NCBI GenBank assembly: GCA_964506465.1 | Contig: CAZDLM010000005.1 | Coordinates: 27,438 to 91,437, forward strand | Length of the DNA: 64,000 nucleotides | Direction: 5' to 3' | Source: UBA6109 sp964506465 | GTDB lineage: Bacteria > Desulfobacterota > Syntrophia > Syntrophales > UBA6109 | Shown: one piece after another, positions 33,934 through 42,549 of the stretch | How positions within the stretch are numbered: the first letter of the stretch is position 1 | Layout of the letters: the number at the start of each line of letters is the position of its first letter | Notes under the pieces: model-generated | Databases searched by the model: none | What the model saw: only the letters and a program-made list of their open reading frames with translations | What the model was told of the DNA's origin: nothing | Translations under genes and position numbers: made by a program

Positions 33934-34042
33934 GTGGCACCTCGATGATCATTCCTTGCTCTGCAGCATCGTCCGCTCCGCTCCCGCCTTCCGCCGGTGG
34001 TACGGAGCCAGGGTCCTGCCGCCCACCCTGTCTCACCCTTCC

Positions 34043-34504
34043 CTATCCGCCCGCGGCGGTTTTGCTCCCGGAATACCCCCGGGTGATCATGTACGTCGCC
34101 AAGGCCATCGCGACAAGATTCCCCGCTTCGTTGCGGACCTCGATCTCTCCCAAGGCTGTCTTGGTCCCCAGGTGGACGATCCTCGCCTCGGCGAAGATCT
34201 CGCCGCCTTCGAAAGGCCGCAGGTAGTTGATCTTCATTTCAACCGTCGTGAAGGAGTCTCTCCGGTCCACAAGACCGATCAGCGCCATCGCGACGGCGGA
34301 ATCGGCGGGCGCGAAAATCGCCCCGCCATGGGCGATGCCCAGAGGCTGGATGAGCTTGCGGCTGAAGGGAAGACGCACCTTGGCCCAACCCTTCCTGACG
34401 TCCACGAGTTCCATTCCGAGGAGCTGCCAGAAGGGCGAGTCCGTTTTCATACGGCGGATGAGGGCTTCTTTGAATCGCGGAGAGATATCTTCGTAATCCG
34501 ACAT
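34043..34504 (-). CDS. PaaI-family hotdog thioesterase
   Basis: 153 aa single hotdog domain (about residues 20-145). The catalytic/substrate segment LGIAHGGAIFAPADSAVAMAL matches the HGG...D pattern of PaaI-type acyl-CoA thioesterases; NYLRPFEGGEIFAEARIVHLG is the second conserved part. It probably hydrolyses an acyl- or aryl-CoA formed in the surrounding beta-oxidation pathway. It lies between etfA and the mutase genes in the same direction. The ribosome site is weak. Confidence 0.82.
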   Translation of the reverse strand: MSDYEDISPRFKEALIRRMKTDSPFWQLLGMELVDVRKGWAKVRLPFSRKLIQPLGIAHGGAIFAPADSAVAMALIGLVDRRDSFTTVEMKINYLRPFEGGEIFAEARIVHLGTKTALGEIEVRNEAGNLVAMALATYMITRGYSGSKTAAGG

Positions 34505-34643
34505 GGCTGCAACATTACCGATGGGACGTACCTCAAAGTCGCCAGAACGATAACAGATTCGCCCCGCTCTGTGAAGCGGGAAATAATCCGCACGGTCCCG
34601 AGGCGGCGGAGCGAGGCTGCTTCTCGCAGGGAGAGGTTTCGTC

Positions 34644-35643
34644 CTATGTTGCCTTGACCGGACATTCCCGCGCGTGCTTCGCGCGGATTTCCCGGATCAG
34701 CGGCGGCAGGATCTTGCGGAAGTCGCCCACGACGGCGAGGTCCGCCGTTTCGAAGATCGCCGCCTTTTCATCCTTGTTGACGGCGATGACGTATCCCGAG
34801 GCGTCCATACCCACCACATGGTGCATCATGCCCGAGATGCCGACGCCGATGTAGACGCGGGGCTTCACGACCTTCCCGCTCTGGCCGATCATCCGATCGT
34901 CCGCCGCCCATCCCTCGTCCACCGGGGGACGCGTCGCACCCACGGCGCCGCAGAGGAGGTCCGCGAGTTCCTCGATCAGCTTCCAGTCCCCGGCATTTCC
35001 GATTCCCCAGCCTCCGGCGACGACGACATCCGCGCCCTCGAGCGGTACGCCTTTGGGCTCCTGCATCTCGATGTTCACGACCTTCGGACCCGACAGATCG
35101 ATATCGTCGCCCGCCGACAGATTCAGGATCTCCCCCTGCCTGCCCTCCGTCCGCTTCTTCGGAAAGACGCCCGGCATGACCGTCGCCATGGAGGGGCGGC
35201 TGTTTTCGCAGCGGATGGTCGCAAGCACGCCGCCGCCCCAGCCCGGCACGACCTGCAGCAGACGGCCCTTTTCGTCGAGATTGAGATCAATGCAGTGCGC
35301 GGAAAGCCCCGTATTGAGCATGGCGGCGAGGCGCGGCGCCAGTTCGACGCCGAGACTCGTCGCGCCGAACAGGAAGACATCGGGGTCCTCCTGCCGGCAG
35401 AGTTTCTTCAACGACGATGCATAGGGAAGAAGCCGGTAGTCTGCCAATCGCTCGTCATCGATGACGAGAACGCGGTCCGCCCCGTGGGCGACCAGTTCGC
35501 CGGCAAGACCTCCGATGTCCCGCCCAAGCAGGACGGCGGTGACCGCCGCGTCGGTCTGCTGCGCAATCGCCGCCGCGGCCCCGACCAGTTCAAAACTTGC
35601 ATCATGGAGCACCCCTTGCCGCTGCTCCGCGAAGACCCAGTAG
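34644..35643 (-). CDS. etfA: electron transfer flavoprotein alpha subunit (start lost in assembly gap)
   Basis: About 333 codons are visible; translation continues in frame up to the Ns (YWVFAEQRQGVLHDASFELVGAA), so the true start codon and ribosome site are in the 10-N gap or were lost with it. The C-terminal FAD domain is complete: ILNLSAGDDIDLSG, VVVAGGWGIGN, DDRMIGQSGKVVKPRVYIGVGISG and VIAVNKDEKAAIFETADLAVVGD. With EtfB it takes electrons from the acyl-CoA dehydrogenase. An apparent GTG start at 35612 would cut into the first beta strand and is rejected. Confidence 0.92.
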
Positions 35644-35653
35644 NNNNNNNNNN
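35644..35653. other. assembly gap (10 N)
   Basis: Ten undetermined bases interrupt the 5' end of etfA. The real length is unknown; a fixed run of 10 is a common scaffolding placeholder. Confidence 0.98.
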
Positions 35654-35746
35654 GGAAGGTTTCTTCTCTGTTTTCTGGTTCATCAATTCATCCCATCTGG
35701 ACATTCGAGTCCTGCCCGCCGTTGCCTCGCCGCCGGGCCTTCGGCC

Positions 35747-36544
35747 TTACAGCGCTCCGAGCCGATGAAGCGTGTCCAGAATGGCCGGAACGATGGTTTC
35801 CGGTTCACCAGTCAGCCTGGCCCCCGACCGCCGTTTCTCTCGAACAAAGAGATCGGCCATGGCGGTCGGCGAACCGGCGAGTCCGATTTGTGATTCATCC
35901 ATCGCCAGTTCGGCGTTCGTCCAGACCGCAATCTCCTTCTGCTCCGCCTTCAGCAATTCCAGGAACGAGCAGAATCTGGGCTTGTTGACATGCTTCGTCA
36001 CGGACAGCAGGATCGGGGGCGCCCCTTCCAGATACACCTTGCCGCGCTCGATGGCCTGCACAAGCCGGAGCGGTCCCGCGGGGACGTATTCCAGGTTCTC
36101 CACGTGCATCACATTCGGAACGCCCAGAAGCTGCGCCAGTTGCGAGGGCACCTGGGCTGTCGATCCGTCCAGCGTCGAATTGCCGCACAGGATGACATCG
36201 AATAGACCGATACGCCGCACGCCCGCCGCGAGGATCCTCGCCGTTGCCAGCGAGTCCGATCCGGCAAAGGCGCGATCGGAAAGAAGGCAGGCCCGGTCCG
36301 CCCCCATGGCGAGGCCCTCCAGCAACAGCGCCCGCGCGTTGGGGGGCGCCATCGAAACGAGCACCACTTCCGCGCCGGTGGCGTCCTTCAGCACCAGGGC
36401 CGCCTCCAGGGCATGCTTATCCAGCGGATTGATGACGCTGGAAATGCCCTCCCGGACAAGGGTCTTGGTGACCGGATTGAGTGAAAGCTTGTGCCATTCC
36501 TTCGGGTCCGGCACGGGCTTGAGGCATACAACGATCCGCTTCAT
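35747..36544 (-). CDS. etfB: electron transfer flavoprotein beta subunit
   Basis: 265 aa. It begins MKRIVVCLKPVPDPKEWH and contains the INPLDKHALEAALVLKD segment, ALLLEGLAMGADRACLL, the nucleotide-binding GNSTLDGSTAQVPSQLAQLLG loop and the ETFB signature region before VTKHVNKPRFCSF. It forms the ETF heterodimer with the downstream EtfA, moving electrons from acyl-CoA oxidation to a membrane or bifurcating partner. It lies 42 bases after the acyl-CoA dehydrogenase gene in one operon. Confidence 0.95.
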   Translation of the reverse strand: MKRIVVCLKPVPDPKEWHKLSLNPVTKTLVREGISSVINPLDKHALEAALVLKDATGAEVVLVSMAPPNARALLLEGLAMGADRACLLSDRAFAGSDSLATARILAAGVRRIGLFDVILCGNSTLDGSTAQVPSQLAQLLGVPNVMHVENLEYVPAGPLRLVQAIERGKVYLEGAPPILLSVTKHVNKPRFCSFLELLKAEQKEIAVWTNAELAMDESQIGLAGSPTAMADLFVREKRRSGARLTGEPETIVPAILDTLHRLGAL

Positions 36545-36586
36545 ATCTGCTGAGGCCTCTCTCTTTGTTCGGCGTTTCCCGGAACG

Positions 36587-37732
36587 CTATTTCTTGTACG
36601 GCGCCAGGACGGCCCGCGCGATGCCGGCCTTTGCCACTTCCGCCGTCCCGCCCGCGGGGATCGTTACCATGGCGTCCCGCAGCAGGCGCTGAACCTTGTA
36701 TTCCTTCATGATGCCATAGGAGCCGTGGATCTCGATCGCCTTCTTGGCACAGTAGAGCGCCCGGTCGCAGGTGTAGTATTTGGCCATCGCCGTCTCGGTA
36801 TCGCACTTCATCCCCTGATCCTTCATCCAGCTCACCCGGTAGCAGAGCAGCTTGCAGATATCCAGGTCGGTATAGATTTCCGCGAGATAGAACTGGATCG
36901 CCTGGAGCGCGCTGATCGGCTTGCCGTAAAGGACGCGCTCGGAGGCGAATTTCGCCGCTTCCTCCAGGCAGGCATTCAGAATCCCGAGCGACACCGCGGC
37001 CATGCCCGGCCGCCCCGTCTCGCTGATGGTCTTCAGGCCGACCAGGAAGCCGGCCCCGGCGGCGCCCAGCAGGTGGTTGTTCGGAACCTCGCAGTCATCG
37101 AAGATCAGTTCCCCCGTGTTCGCCCCGCGCAGGCCCATCTTGTGCTCCTTCCGCCCCACCTTCGCCCCCGGAAAATCCTTGCGGACGATGAACGCACTGA
37201 GCCCCTTCGACCCTTCGCCGGTCTTGGCGATGACGATCCAGAAATCCGAGGTGTGTGAATTGGTGATGAAGCATTTGCGCCCGTTCAGAATCCACTTGTC
37301 TCCCTTGAGTTCGGCATGCGTCTGCATGCCGATCAGATCCGATCCTCCCGAAGGGTCGGTCACCGCCACGCAGCCCATCGTCTCGCCCTGCGCCAGGGGA
37401 ACAAGGTATTTCTTCTTCTGCTCATCCGTCCCAAAATCATCGATCGCCGCACAGGCCATGTGATGGACCTGCATGCCCATCGGAATCGCGGCGCAGACCC
37501 GGCCCAGTTCCTCCAGAACGATCATCCTCGCCAGGTAGCCCATCCCCACGCCGCCGTACGCTTCCGGCGTGATGATCCCCGTGATACCGATCCGGGCCAT
37601 CGTCTTGAGAAGCTCGACGGGAAATTCTCCCGTCTGTTCCATCGCATCCACCTTCGGCTCGATCTCGCTTTCCGCGAACTCCCTCGCCACCTTGCGCATC
37701 AAATTCTCTCGATCTGAAAATTTGAAATCCAT
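36587..37732 (-). CDS. acyl-CoA dehydrogenase with altered catalytic-base position
   Basis: 381 aa, standard ACAD length: N-terminal helical domain, the FAD-binding beta domain (VAVTDPSGGSDLIGMQT, NGRKCFITNS, FIVRKDFPGAKVG, MGLRGANTGELIFDDCEVP) and the C-terminal helices (ISETGRPGMAAVSLGILNA, ALYCAKKAIEIHGSYGIMKEYKVQRLLRDA). Aligned without gaps to MCAD-type ends (DAKIYQIYEGT), the segment DAMVTIPAGGT has Gly where the catalytic Glu of EGT belongs, so the proton-abstracting residue is either elsewhere or absent. First gene of the ETF/mutase operon; a TetR-type operator lies 33-50 bases upstream. Confidence 0.93.
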   Translation of the reverse strand: MDFKFSDRENLMRKVAREFAESEIEPKVDAMEQTGEFPVELLKTMARIGITGIITPEAYGGVGMGYLARMIVLEELGRVCAAIPMGMQVHHMACAAIDDFGTDEQKKKYLVPLAQGETMGCVAVTDPSGGSDLIGMQTHAELKGDKWILNGRKCFITNSHTSDFWIVIAKTGEGSKGLSAFIVRKDFPGAKVGRKEHKMGLRGANTGELIFDDCEVPNNHLLGAAGAGFLVGLKTISETGRPGMAAVSLGILNACLEEAAKFASERVLYGKPISALQAIQFYLAEIYTDLDICKLLCYRVSWMKDQGMKCDTETAMAKYYTCDRALYCAKKAIEIHGSYGIMKEYKVQRLLRDAMVTIPAGGTAEVAKAGIARAVLAPYKK

Positions 37733-37764
37733 AAAAATGCCTCCCTGATCCTACCGGCCCATCA

Positions 37765-37782
37765 CCAAACCGACCGGTCGCC
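37765..37782. promoter_or_regulatory. TetR operator candidate upstream of the acyl-CoA dehydrogenase operon
   Basis: The core ACCGACCGGTC (37769-37779) is identical to the centre of the reverse complement of the site in front of the tetR gene (38495-38512); overall 13 of 18 positions agree. It lies 33-50 bases before the start codon at 37732, where it would block transcription. Confidence 0.6.
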
Positions 37783-37852
37783 CTGTTTGCTGCCGTAAAA
37801 TATCCGACGCGACGTCCCGACTTCTCACCTTGCCTGGCGCCCAGCCAGGCCG

Positions 37853-38464
37853 TCACGCCCTGCTTTCGATGCTTTCCAAATAGCTGATGAGTGCCTTGAT
37901 GCTCCTGCCCAGTTGACGGTCCGATTTGTCCATGCCGTAGACAACCGACGCCCCCAGGATGCCGGAAAAGAGGATCTCAGAAACGTCGCTCGTAGAGACG
38001 TCTGCTCGAATTTCCCCTTTTTCCCTGGCCCGGTCCAGGTATCCCCTGAGCAGGGCCTTCGTCCTTTGAAAGCCGTCGCTCAACTGGGAACTCAGATGGG
38101 GCATCTGATCGTCCAGCTCAACGGACAGAGTAATAAATACGCAACCTCCTGGAAAGTGCACGGCATCCTTGAGGTAGCGGTCCCGAAAATTTACGAGAAT
38201 CTTCTTGAGCCTGTCGATTTGCCGATCCGCCTTGTCCACGCCGGCCAGATTCTGCATCCGCCAGACCCTCCGGGCTTCGCTCAACACGGCGGTAAAGAGT
38301 TCTTCCTTGCTCTTGAAGTGATTGTAGAACCCTCCCTTGGACATATTCGTCGCCTTCAGGATGTCACTGATCGAGGTGTTGTTGAATCCCTTGAGGGAAA
38401 AGAGCTTCAGCGATTCGCTGACGATCTTCTCGCGGGAATTGTTCTTTCTTGTTTCGTTGTTCAT
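37853..38464 (-). CDS. TetR-family transcriptional regulator of the beta-oxidation operon
   Basis: 203 aa. The N-terminal HTH (about 10-55) reads SREKIVSESLKLFSLKGFNNTSISDILKATNMSKGGFYNHFKSKEELF, a canonical TetR domain; the C-terminal ligand domain resembles the TetR_C subgroup with GGCVFITLSVELDDQMP. Ligands of such regulators near fatty-acid genes are often acyl-CoAs. It is directly upstream of the acyl-CoA dehydrogenase operon on the same strand, with matching operators in front of itself and that operon. Confidence 0.9.
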   Translation of the reverse strand: MNNETRKNNSREKIVSESLKLFSLKGFNNTSISDILKATNMSKGGFYNHFKSKEELFTAVLSEARRVWRMQNLAGVDKADRQIDRLKKILVNFRDRYLKDAVHFPGGCVFITLSVELDDQMPHLSSQLSDGFQRTKALLRGYLDRAREKGEIRADVSTSDVSEILFSGILGASVVYGMDKSDRQLGRSIKALISYLESIESRA

Positions 38465-38494
38465 GAATGTTTTCCTGCTCGGTGATAAATATAG

Positions 38495-38512
38495 ACAGAC
38501 CGGTCGGTCTGT
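38495..38512. promoter_or_regulatory. TetR operator upstream of its own gene
   Basis: ACAGACCGGTCGGTCTGT: two perfect 8-base inverted half-sites (ACAGACCG / CGGTCTGT) around a GT centre, 31 bases before the start codon at 38464. The GACCG-N2-CGGTC core is typical of TetR-family sites in acyl-CoA metabolism, and a related core recurs at 37765-37782. Confidence 0.78.
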
Positions 38513-38717
38513 AAATAGTAAAACATCGCCCCGATGTCAAGAAGAATTCCCGAGCCGCATGGCCGGTCGCGCGATTCGCCGGCAGGCGGACCAGGAATGC
38601 TTCTTCTGCCGCCGCATCTGCCGTCTGGACACTTGCGGCAAAACGGAAAAGAATTCCCACGCACAGCAGGCATGGCTCTCGACACGCCTGCATCCCTCCG
38701 GAGCGGGGAAAAAGGTG

Positions 38718-38745
38718 TTGACAATCGTTCGGAACATGATAGTTT
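38718..38745 (+). promoter_or_regulatory. candidate sigma-70 promoter of the 84-aa protein gene
   Basis: TTGACA (38718-38723), 16 bases, then TAGTTT (38740-38745), about 150 bases before the start codon. The rest of the 430-base tetR upstream region shows only the TetR operator (38495-38512). Confidence 0.5.
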
Positions 38746-38894
38746 ACCGGCCGATACGTTGGCAAGGATTCCCTTGCCGGGGCTATGGATCGGCTACGAC
38801 GGCGGGACCGGACGAGGACCATAGACCGCGCTTCGTCCGACGGCGTCCGCCGGGGACAATTTCACGTCAAAAATACGATCAAGGGGGGATATTC

Positions 38895-39149
38895 ATGACG
38901 AGCAGGCAAGAAATCATCGACATGATGGAAAAATTTCAAAAAGGAGACCTTCTGACATTCAAAACGCCCAAGACCTTCGGGGAAGACTATGTCGTTGTCG
39001 AACTGAACCCCGAGGCCGGCAAGAAGTTCGTCTTGAGGCTGGGCAAGGATATCGATTCAGCCAAGAAGGCTCCCCCCTACTACAGCCACGAGCATGCCAA
39101 GCCGATCGCCAAGTGGATCTCCGATCGCTGCGGCGAACCGCTTGCATAG
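38895..39149 (+). CDS. small conserved-type hypothetical protein
   Basis: 84 aa, pI near neutral, no signal peptide or membrane helix. It starts MTSRQEIIDMMEKFQKGDLLTF and continues with a short beta-rich middle (DYVVVELNPEAGKKFVLRLG) and an SHEHAKPIAKWISDRCGE end. AAGGGGGG precedes the ATG, and a strong terminator follows, so it is a single-gene unit with its own promoter. I do not recognise a family; coding reality is supported by ribosome site, promoter, terminator and biased third-position GC. Confidence 0.7.
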   Translation: MTSRQEIIDMMEKFQKGDLLTFKTPKTFGEDYVVVELNPEAGKKFVLRLGKDIDSAKKAPPYYSHEHAKPIAKWISDRCGEPLA

Positions 39150-39192
39150 GATTCCTTCGGGAATCCTGCGTTTTCCCATGTCATTCTGTACG

Positions 39193-39220
39193 GCCCGGGA
39201 CCTAAGCGTCCCGGGCTTTT
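39193..39220 (+). terminator. rho-independent terminator
   Basis: Perfect 9-bp stem GCCCGGGAC / GTCCCGGGC (39193-39201 with 39208-39216) with a 6-base loop, then TTTTCT. It ends the small-protein transcript. Confidence 0.88.
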
Positions 39221-39303
39221 CTGTTCCTGCAGGGTCGCTTTTTTCTTGGACGACACCCGCCCGATCTGATACCTTTCGCTTCTGGAAAACTCCTGGAAAT
39301 GAG

Positions 39304-39837
39304 ATGATCAGACAGATGGAAAACTGGATTCGTATCCGCAGGCCGCCGGTCGTCATCGGCGTGATGGGCAGCCATGAAGAAGGGCATCGCCTCGCCGAAG
39401 AGGCCCGCCGGCTGGGGAGGGAGATCGCCCGCCGCGGCTACGTCCTCCTGACCGGCGGCGGAACAGGCTTAATGAAGGCGGCCTCGGAGGGGGCATGGCG
39501 GGAGGGAGGGCTCGTGATGGGCATCCTCCCCAACGACCGCAGAACGCTCGTGCCGGGTTATCCCAACGAGTTCGTCGACATCCCGGTCTTCACGGGCATG
39601 AGGGAAGCCCGCAACGTCATCAACGCCAAAACGCCCCACGTCCTGGTCGCGCTCTCGGGAGGACTGGGGACCCTTTCGGAAATCGCCATCGCCGTCCGGA
39701 CCGGAACTCCGGTGATCGGCCTGCATTGCCCGCCCTTTGCAAGCGAGGGCCCCATCGATTTTACGGCGGCGGAAACCGTCGACGAGGTTCTGGCTCTCAT
39801 CGAACGAAAACTCGATGCCCTGCGGAAGCAGGCATAA
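39304..39837 (+). CDS. LOG/TIGR00725-type lysine-decarboxylase-like nucleotide protein
   Basis: 177 aa Rossmann-type protein. VIGVMGSHEEG at the N-terminus, YVLLTGGGTGLMKAASEGA, GILPNDRR, the GMREARNVINAKTP segment and ALSGGLGTLSEIAIA (variant of the PGGxGTxxE motif of LOG proteins) are visible. LOG proteins release cytokinin-type bases from nucleotide monophosphates; the TIGR00725 branch has no settled function. The start at 39304 has GGAAATGAG before it; longer in-frame starts run into the upstream terminator. Confidence 0.82.
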   Translation: MIRQMENWIRIRRPPVVIGVMGSHEEGHRLAEEARRLGREIARRGYVLLTGGGTGLMKAASEGAWREGGLVMGILPNDRRTLVPGYPNEFVDIPVFTGMREARNVINAKTPHVLVALSGGLGTLSEIAIAVRTGTPVIGLHCPPFASEGPIDFTAAETVDEVLALIERKLDALRKQA

Positions 39838-40211
39838 TCCGGGGAAGCGGGTCTTCCTGATCGTCTTCCCCGTCCACTTCATCGCCCCCAAGCCCTTCGC
39901 AACGCTGCTCTCGGGACTCGACGTCCGGCATCTGCGCCGCGGTCGCCAGATACCCCGGTCTTCGCCCGTGAACTCGAAGGGGAAACCCTGGAGAAGATGA
40001 GTCGCTAAGGGCCGATCCCGGACGACCTCAGATCCTCGGCAGGATCCGGGGTGACGCGGCAGCGAGGCCGCTCCGCCTCTTGATTTTCATGGAGACATGA
40101 CTAAACTAGGGCTGACTTTTTTGTCCCTCCGCGCAATGGCCGTCCGCTCATCCGGTGAAGGCCCAACCTCGGAAGGGACCGTACGCAAAATGTCCGTCCG
40201 GGAGAAAGACC
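39838..40211. other. intergenic region without recognisable gene
   Basis: 374 bases, GC-rich. Frames in it have no ribosome sites or protein character. A weak hairpin (GCGGC-N6-GCCGC near 40057-40072) followed by T-rich sequence may end the upstream transcript. Confidence 0.4.
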
Positions 40212-40715
40212 ATGCCGATCTACGAATTCTACTGCCACCGCTGCAACACCGTCTTCAGCTTCTTTTCCAAGACGGTCAACACCTCCAGGATCCCCAAATG
40301 TCCGCGCTGCAAGAAGGTGGATCTCGAGCGCCGGATGTCGATCTTCGCCCGGGTCAAGGGGGGGAAAGCGGACGCGGAGGCGGCTGCGGGAGACGGCCTC
40401 CCGCCTTTCGACGAAGCCCGAATGGAAAGGGCCATGTCCATGCTGGCCTCCGAAGCGGAACACATGGACGAGGAGAATCCCCGCCAGGCGGCTGGTCTCA
40501 TGCGCAAACTCACCGACATGACGGGCATGAAACTGGGCCCGGGGATGGAAGAGGCGCTGCACCGCATGGAGAAGGGCGAAGACCCCGAAAAGATCGAGGC
40601 CGAGATGGGAGATCTGCTGGAGGGGGAAGAGCCCTTTATGCTGGAAGGGAAGGGGAAGGGCGCCCGCCGCAGGCACGCCAAGCCCCGCATCGACGAAACC
40701 CTCTACGACCTGTGA
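40212..40715 (+). CDS. FmdB-type zinc-ribbon protein with long acidic tail
   Basis: 167 aa. Residues 1-45 form the FmdB zinc ribbon: MPIYEFYCHRCNTVFSFF and IPKCPRCKKVDLERRMSIFA, with CxxC pairs at about residues 8/11 and 30/33. The rest is Glu/Met/Arg-rich, mostly helical (MERAMSMLASEAEHMDEENPRQAAGLMRKL), ending in a Lys/Arg-rich patch and IDETLYDL. FmdB proteins are putative regulators linked in places to formamidase/amidase genes; no function is proven. GGGAGAAAG precedes the start. Confidence 0.82.
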   Translation: MPIYEFYCHRCNTVFSFFSKTVNTSRIPKCPRCKKVDLERRMSIFARVKGGKADAEAAAGDGLPPFDEARMERAMSMLASEAEHMDEENPRQAAGLMRKLTDMTGMKLGPGMEEALHRMEKGEDPEKIEAEMGDLLEGEEPFMLEGKGKGARRRHAKPRIDETLYDL

Positions 40716-40775
40716 ACGACCGGAGGGTGAAGCCGGCGGCATCGCCGTCCGGAAGTACGTGCCCGCCATCGGATT

Positions 40776-41423
40776 TTACAGCGCGAGGAGCTTCTCCGGA
40801 ACATCGATCAACCGGTCGGGATGCGCCGCGGCGAGGCGTTCGCGGGAGTGCCATCCCCAAGTGACGGCGACGGTGCGGATGCCGGCGTCCCGGGCCTCGC
40901 GGATGTCGCCGACCGTATCGCACACGTAATACACCTCTTCCGGCTTCACTTCGTAGAGCGCCAGCGCCCGCCCGAATTTCTCAGTCTTGCTGAAGCCCGC
41001 CTCGGACCCGAGGACCCGATCGAAACACCCGTCCCAGCCGAAACGCGCCAGCGCCTTCTCAATCGTCCGGGCGGCGTTGGAAGACAGAACGGCCAGCTCG
41101 CGCCTTTCGTGCAGCGCCTGCAGCACCGGCGTCATCGCCGCGTGCGCACGGATCTGCGCGTGGTCTTCGGGCGTCATTCGGATCGCCCGCGCCAGGACCT
41201 GCACATCAACGCCCTTTTGCGCCAGGGACTCGTAGAAATTCCCGTCGAAGAGGGCAAGAAAGTCTTCGCGGCTCTCCACGATCGGGCTTCCGATCCGCGC
41301 GAGTGCCTTCTTCACGACGCGCTCGTAGACGTCGAGCGATTCGACGAGGACGCCGTCGAAATCGAAGAGAAGAAGGCCGCCCGGGGCCTTCCCGGGTCGC
41401 AGGCGCCCTGCCTCAGCGGACAT
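40776..41423 (-). CDS. HAD-superfamily phosphatase (phosphoglycolate phosphatase-like)
   Basis: 215 aa. Motif I LLFDFDGVLVESLDVYE, motif II ELAVLSSNAARTI, motif III Lys in GFSKTEKFGRAL, and motif IV YYVCDTVGDIREARDAGI are all in order with a C1 helical cap, giving a likely Mg-dependent phosphatase for a small phosphate ester. The start overlaps the end of the oppF-like gene by 11 bases, so it is co-translated as the last gene of the mtnA operon. Confidence 0.85.
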   Translation of the reverse strand: MSAEAGRLRPGKAPGGLLLFDFDGVLVESLDVYERVVKKALARIGSPIVESREDFLALFDGNFYESLAQKGVDVQVLARAIRMTPEDHAQIRAHAAMTPVLQALHERRELAVLSSNAARTIEKALARFGWDGCFDRVLGSEAGFSKTEKFGRALALYEVKPEEVYYVCDTVGDIREARDAGIRTVAVTWGWHSRERLAAAHPDRLIDVPEKLLAL

Positions 41424-42381
41424 GACAGGCCACCCGGGAGCCGTTTGGCCGCTCCGAAAGCGGCGGCTCCTCCTTGTCGCAAATGTCGATCCGCAGCGGG
41501 CAGCGCGTGTGGAACCGGCACCCGGAGGGCGGGTCGATCGGGCTCGGCACGTCGCCCTTGAGCAGGATGCGCTGACGTTTCGACTGAGGATCCAGGCTCG
41601 GCAGTGCGGAAAGAAGGGCCTCCGAATAGGGATGCACGGGCTGGCGGCAGAGGACCTCGCTCCGGGCGATTTCCATGATCTTCCCCAGGTACATCACGGC
41701 CACGCGATCGGATATGTGCTCGATGAGATTCAGATCGTGCGAGATGAAGAGATAGGTCAGCCCCATCTGCGCCTGGAGATCCTGGAGGAGATTCACGATC
41801 TGCGCCTGGATGGACACGTCGAGGCTCGATACCGGCTCATCGGCGACGACAAGACGAGGATTCAGGGCCAGGGCGCGGGCGATCCCGATCCGCTGGCGTT
41901 GTCCGCCGCTGAACTGGTGCGGATACAGGAAGCGCTGTTCGGGACGAAGCCCGACGGTTTCCAGCAGCTCGACGACCCGTTCCTCCCTCTCTTTCCCGGA
42001 AACGATTTCATGGATGGCCAGCGGCTCGCCGACGATCGAATCCACGCGTTTGCGGGGATTCAGGGAAGAATAGGGATCCTGGAAGATGATCTGGATATTC
42101 CGCCGCAGCTTCTGCAATTCGCCGGCCTTCAATGCGGAGATGTCCGTCCCCTCGACGCGGATGCTCCCCTCGTTGGGTTCTTCGAGTCGCAGGAGAAGCC
42201 TTCCCAGGGTGGACTTGCCGCAGCCGGATTCGCCGACGAGGCCGAGGGTTTCCCCCCGGCCGATGGAAAGATCCACGCCGTCGACGGCCTTTACCGCTGC
42301 CGTCCTGCGACGAAAAAACCCCCGCCGGACGGGGTAGTGTTTCTTCAAGCCGCGGATGGAAACGAACTCGTCACTCATCAT
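41413..42381 (-). CDS. oligopeptide/dipeptide ABC transporter ATPase (OppF/DppF type)
   Basis: 322 aa nucleotide-binding protein: Walker A GESGCGKST, Q-loop FQDPYSSLNPR, signature FSGGQRQRIGIARAL, Walker B LVVADEPVSSLD and switch His in FISHDLN. The C-terminal oligo_HPY extension (HPYSEALLSALP) and the CRFHTRCPLRIDICDKEEPP four-cysteine motif mark the Opp/Dpp class. It pairs with the upstream OppD-type ATPase; permease and binding-protein genes are not in the window. The insertion of a 168-base spacer before it is unusual for oppDF. Confidence 0.93.
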   Translation of the reverse strand: MMSDEFVSIRGLKKHYPVRRGFFRRRTAAVKAVDGVDLSIGRGETLGLVGESGCGKSTLGRLLLRLEEPNEGSIRVEGTDISALKAGELQKLRRNIQIIFQDPYSSLNPRKRVDSIVGEPLAIHEIVSGKEREERVVELLETVGLRPEQRFLYPHQFSGGQRQRIGIARALALNPRLVVADEPVSSLDVSIQAQIVNLLQDLQAQMGLTYLFISHDLNLIEHISDRVAVMYLGKIMEIARSEVLCRQPVHPYSEALLSALPSLDPQSKRQRILLKGDVPSPIDPPSGCRFHTRCPLRIDICDKEEPPLSERPNGSRVACHVR

Positions 42382-42441
42382 ACACCTTCACACTGCGACA
42401 GCCTGACACGGCTTCCGAAATGCACATGCCCGTTCCCGTGC

Positions 42442-42461
42442 TTCGACAGGCTCGACATGAC
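42442..42461 (+). repeat. fragment of intergenic palindromic repeat
   Basis: TTCGACAGGCTCGACATGAC matches the nested repeat inside the element at 5275-5426 (TTCGACAAGCTCACCATGAC) at 17 of 20 positions. It lies in the 168-base space between the two ABC ATPase genes, which otherwise holds no gene. Confidence 0.5.
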
Positions 42462-42549
42462 GCCGCTCCCCGTGACGGGGACCGCGCCTGCCGCGAACCG
42501 ACCAGGGGAGGGCGAAACGCAGAGAGGCACACGGGCCTTTTCGCGTCCG

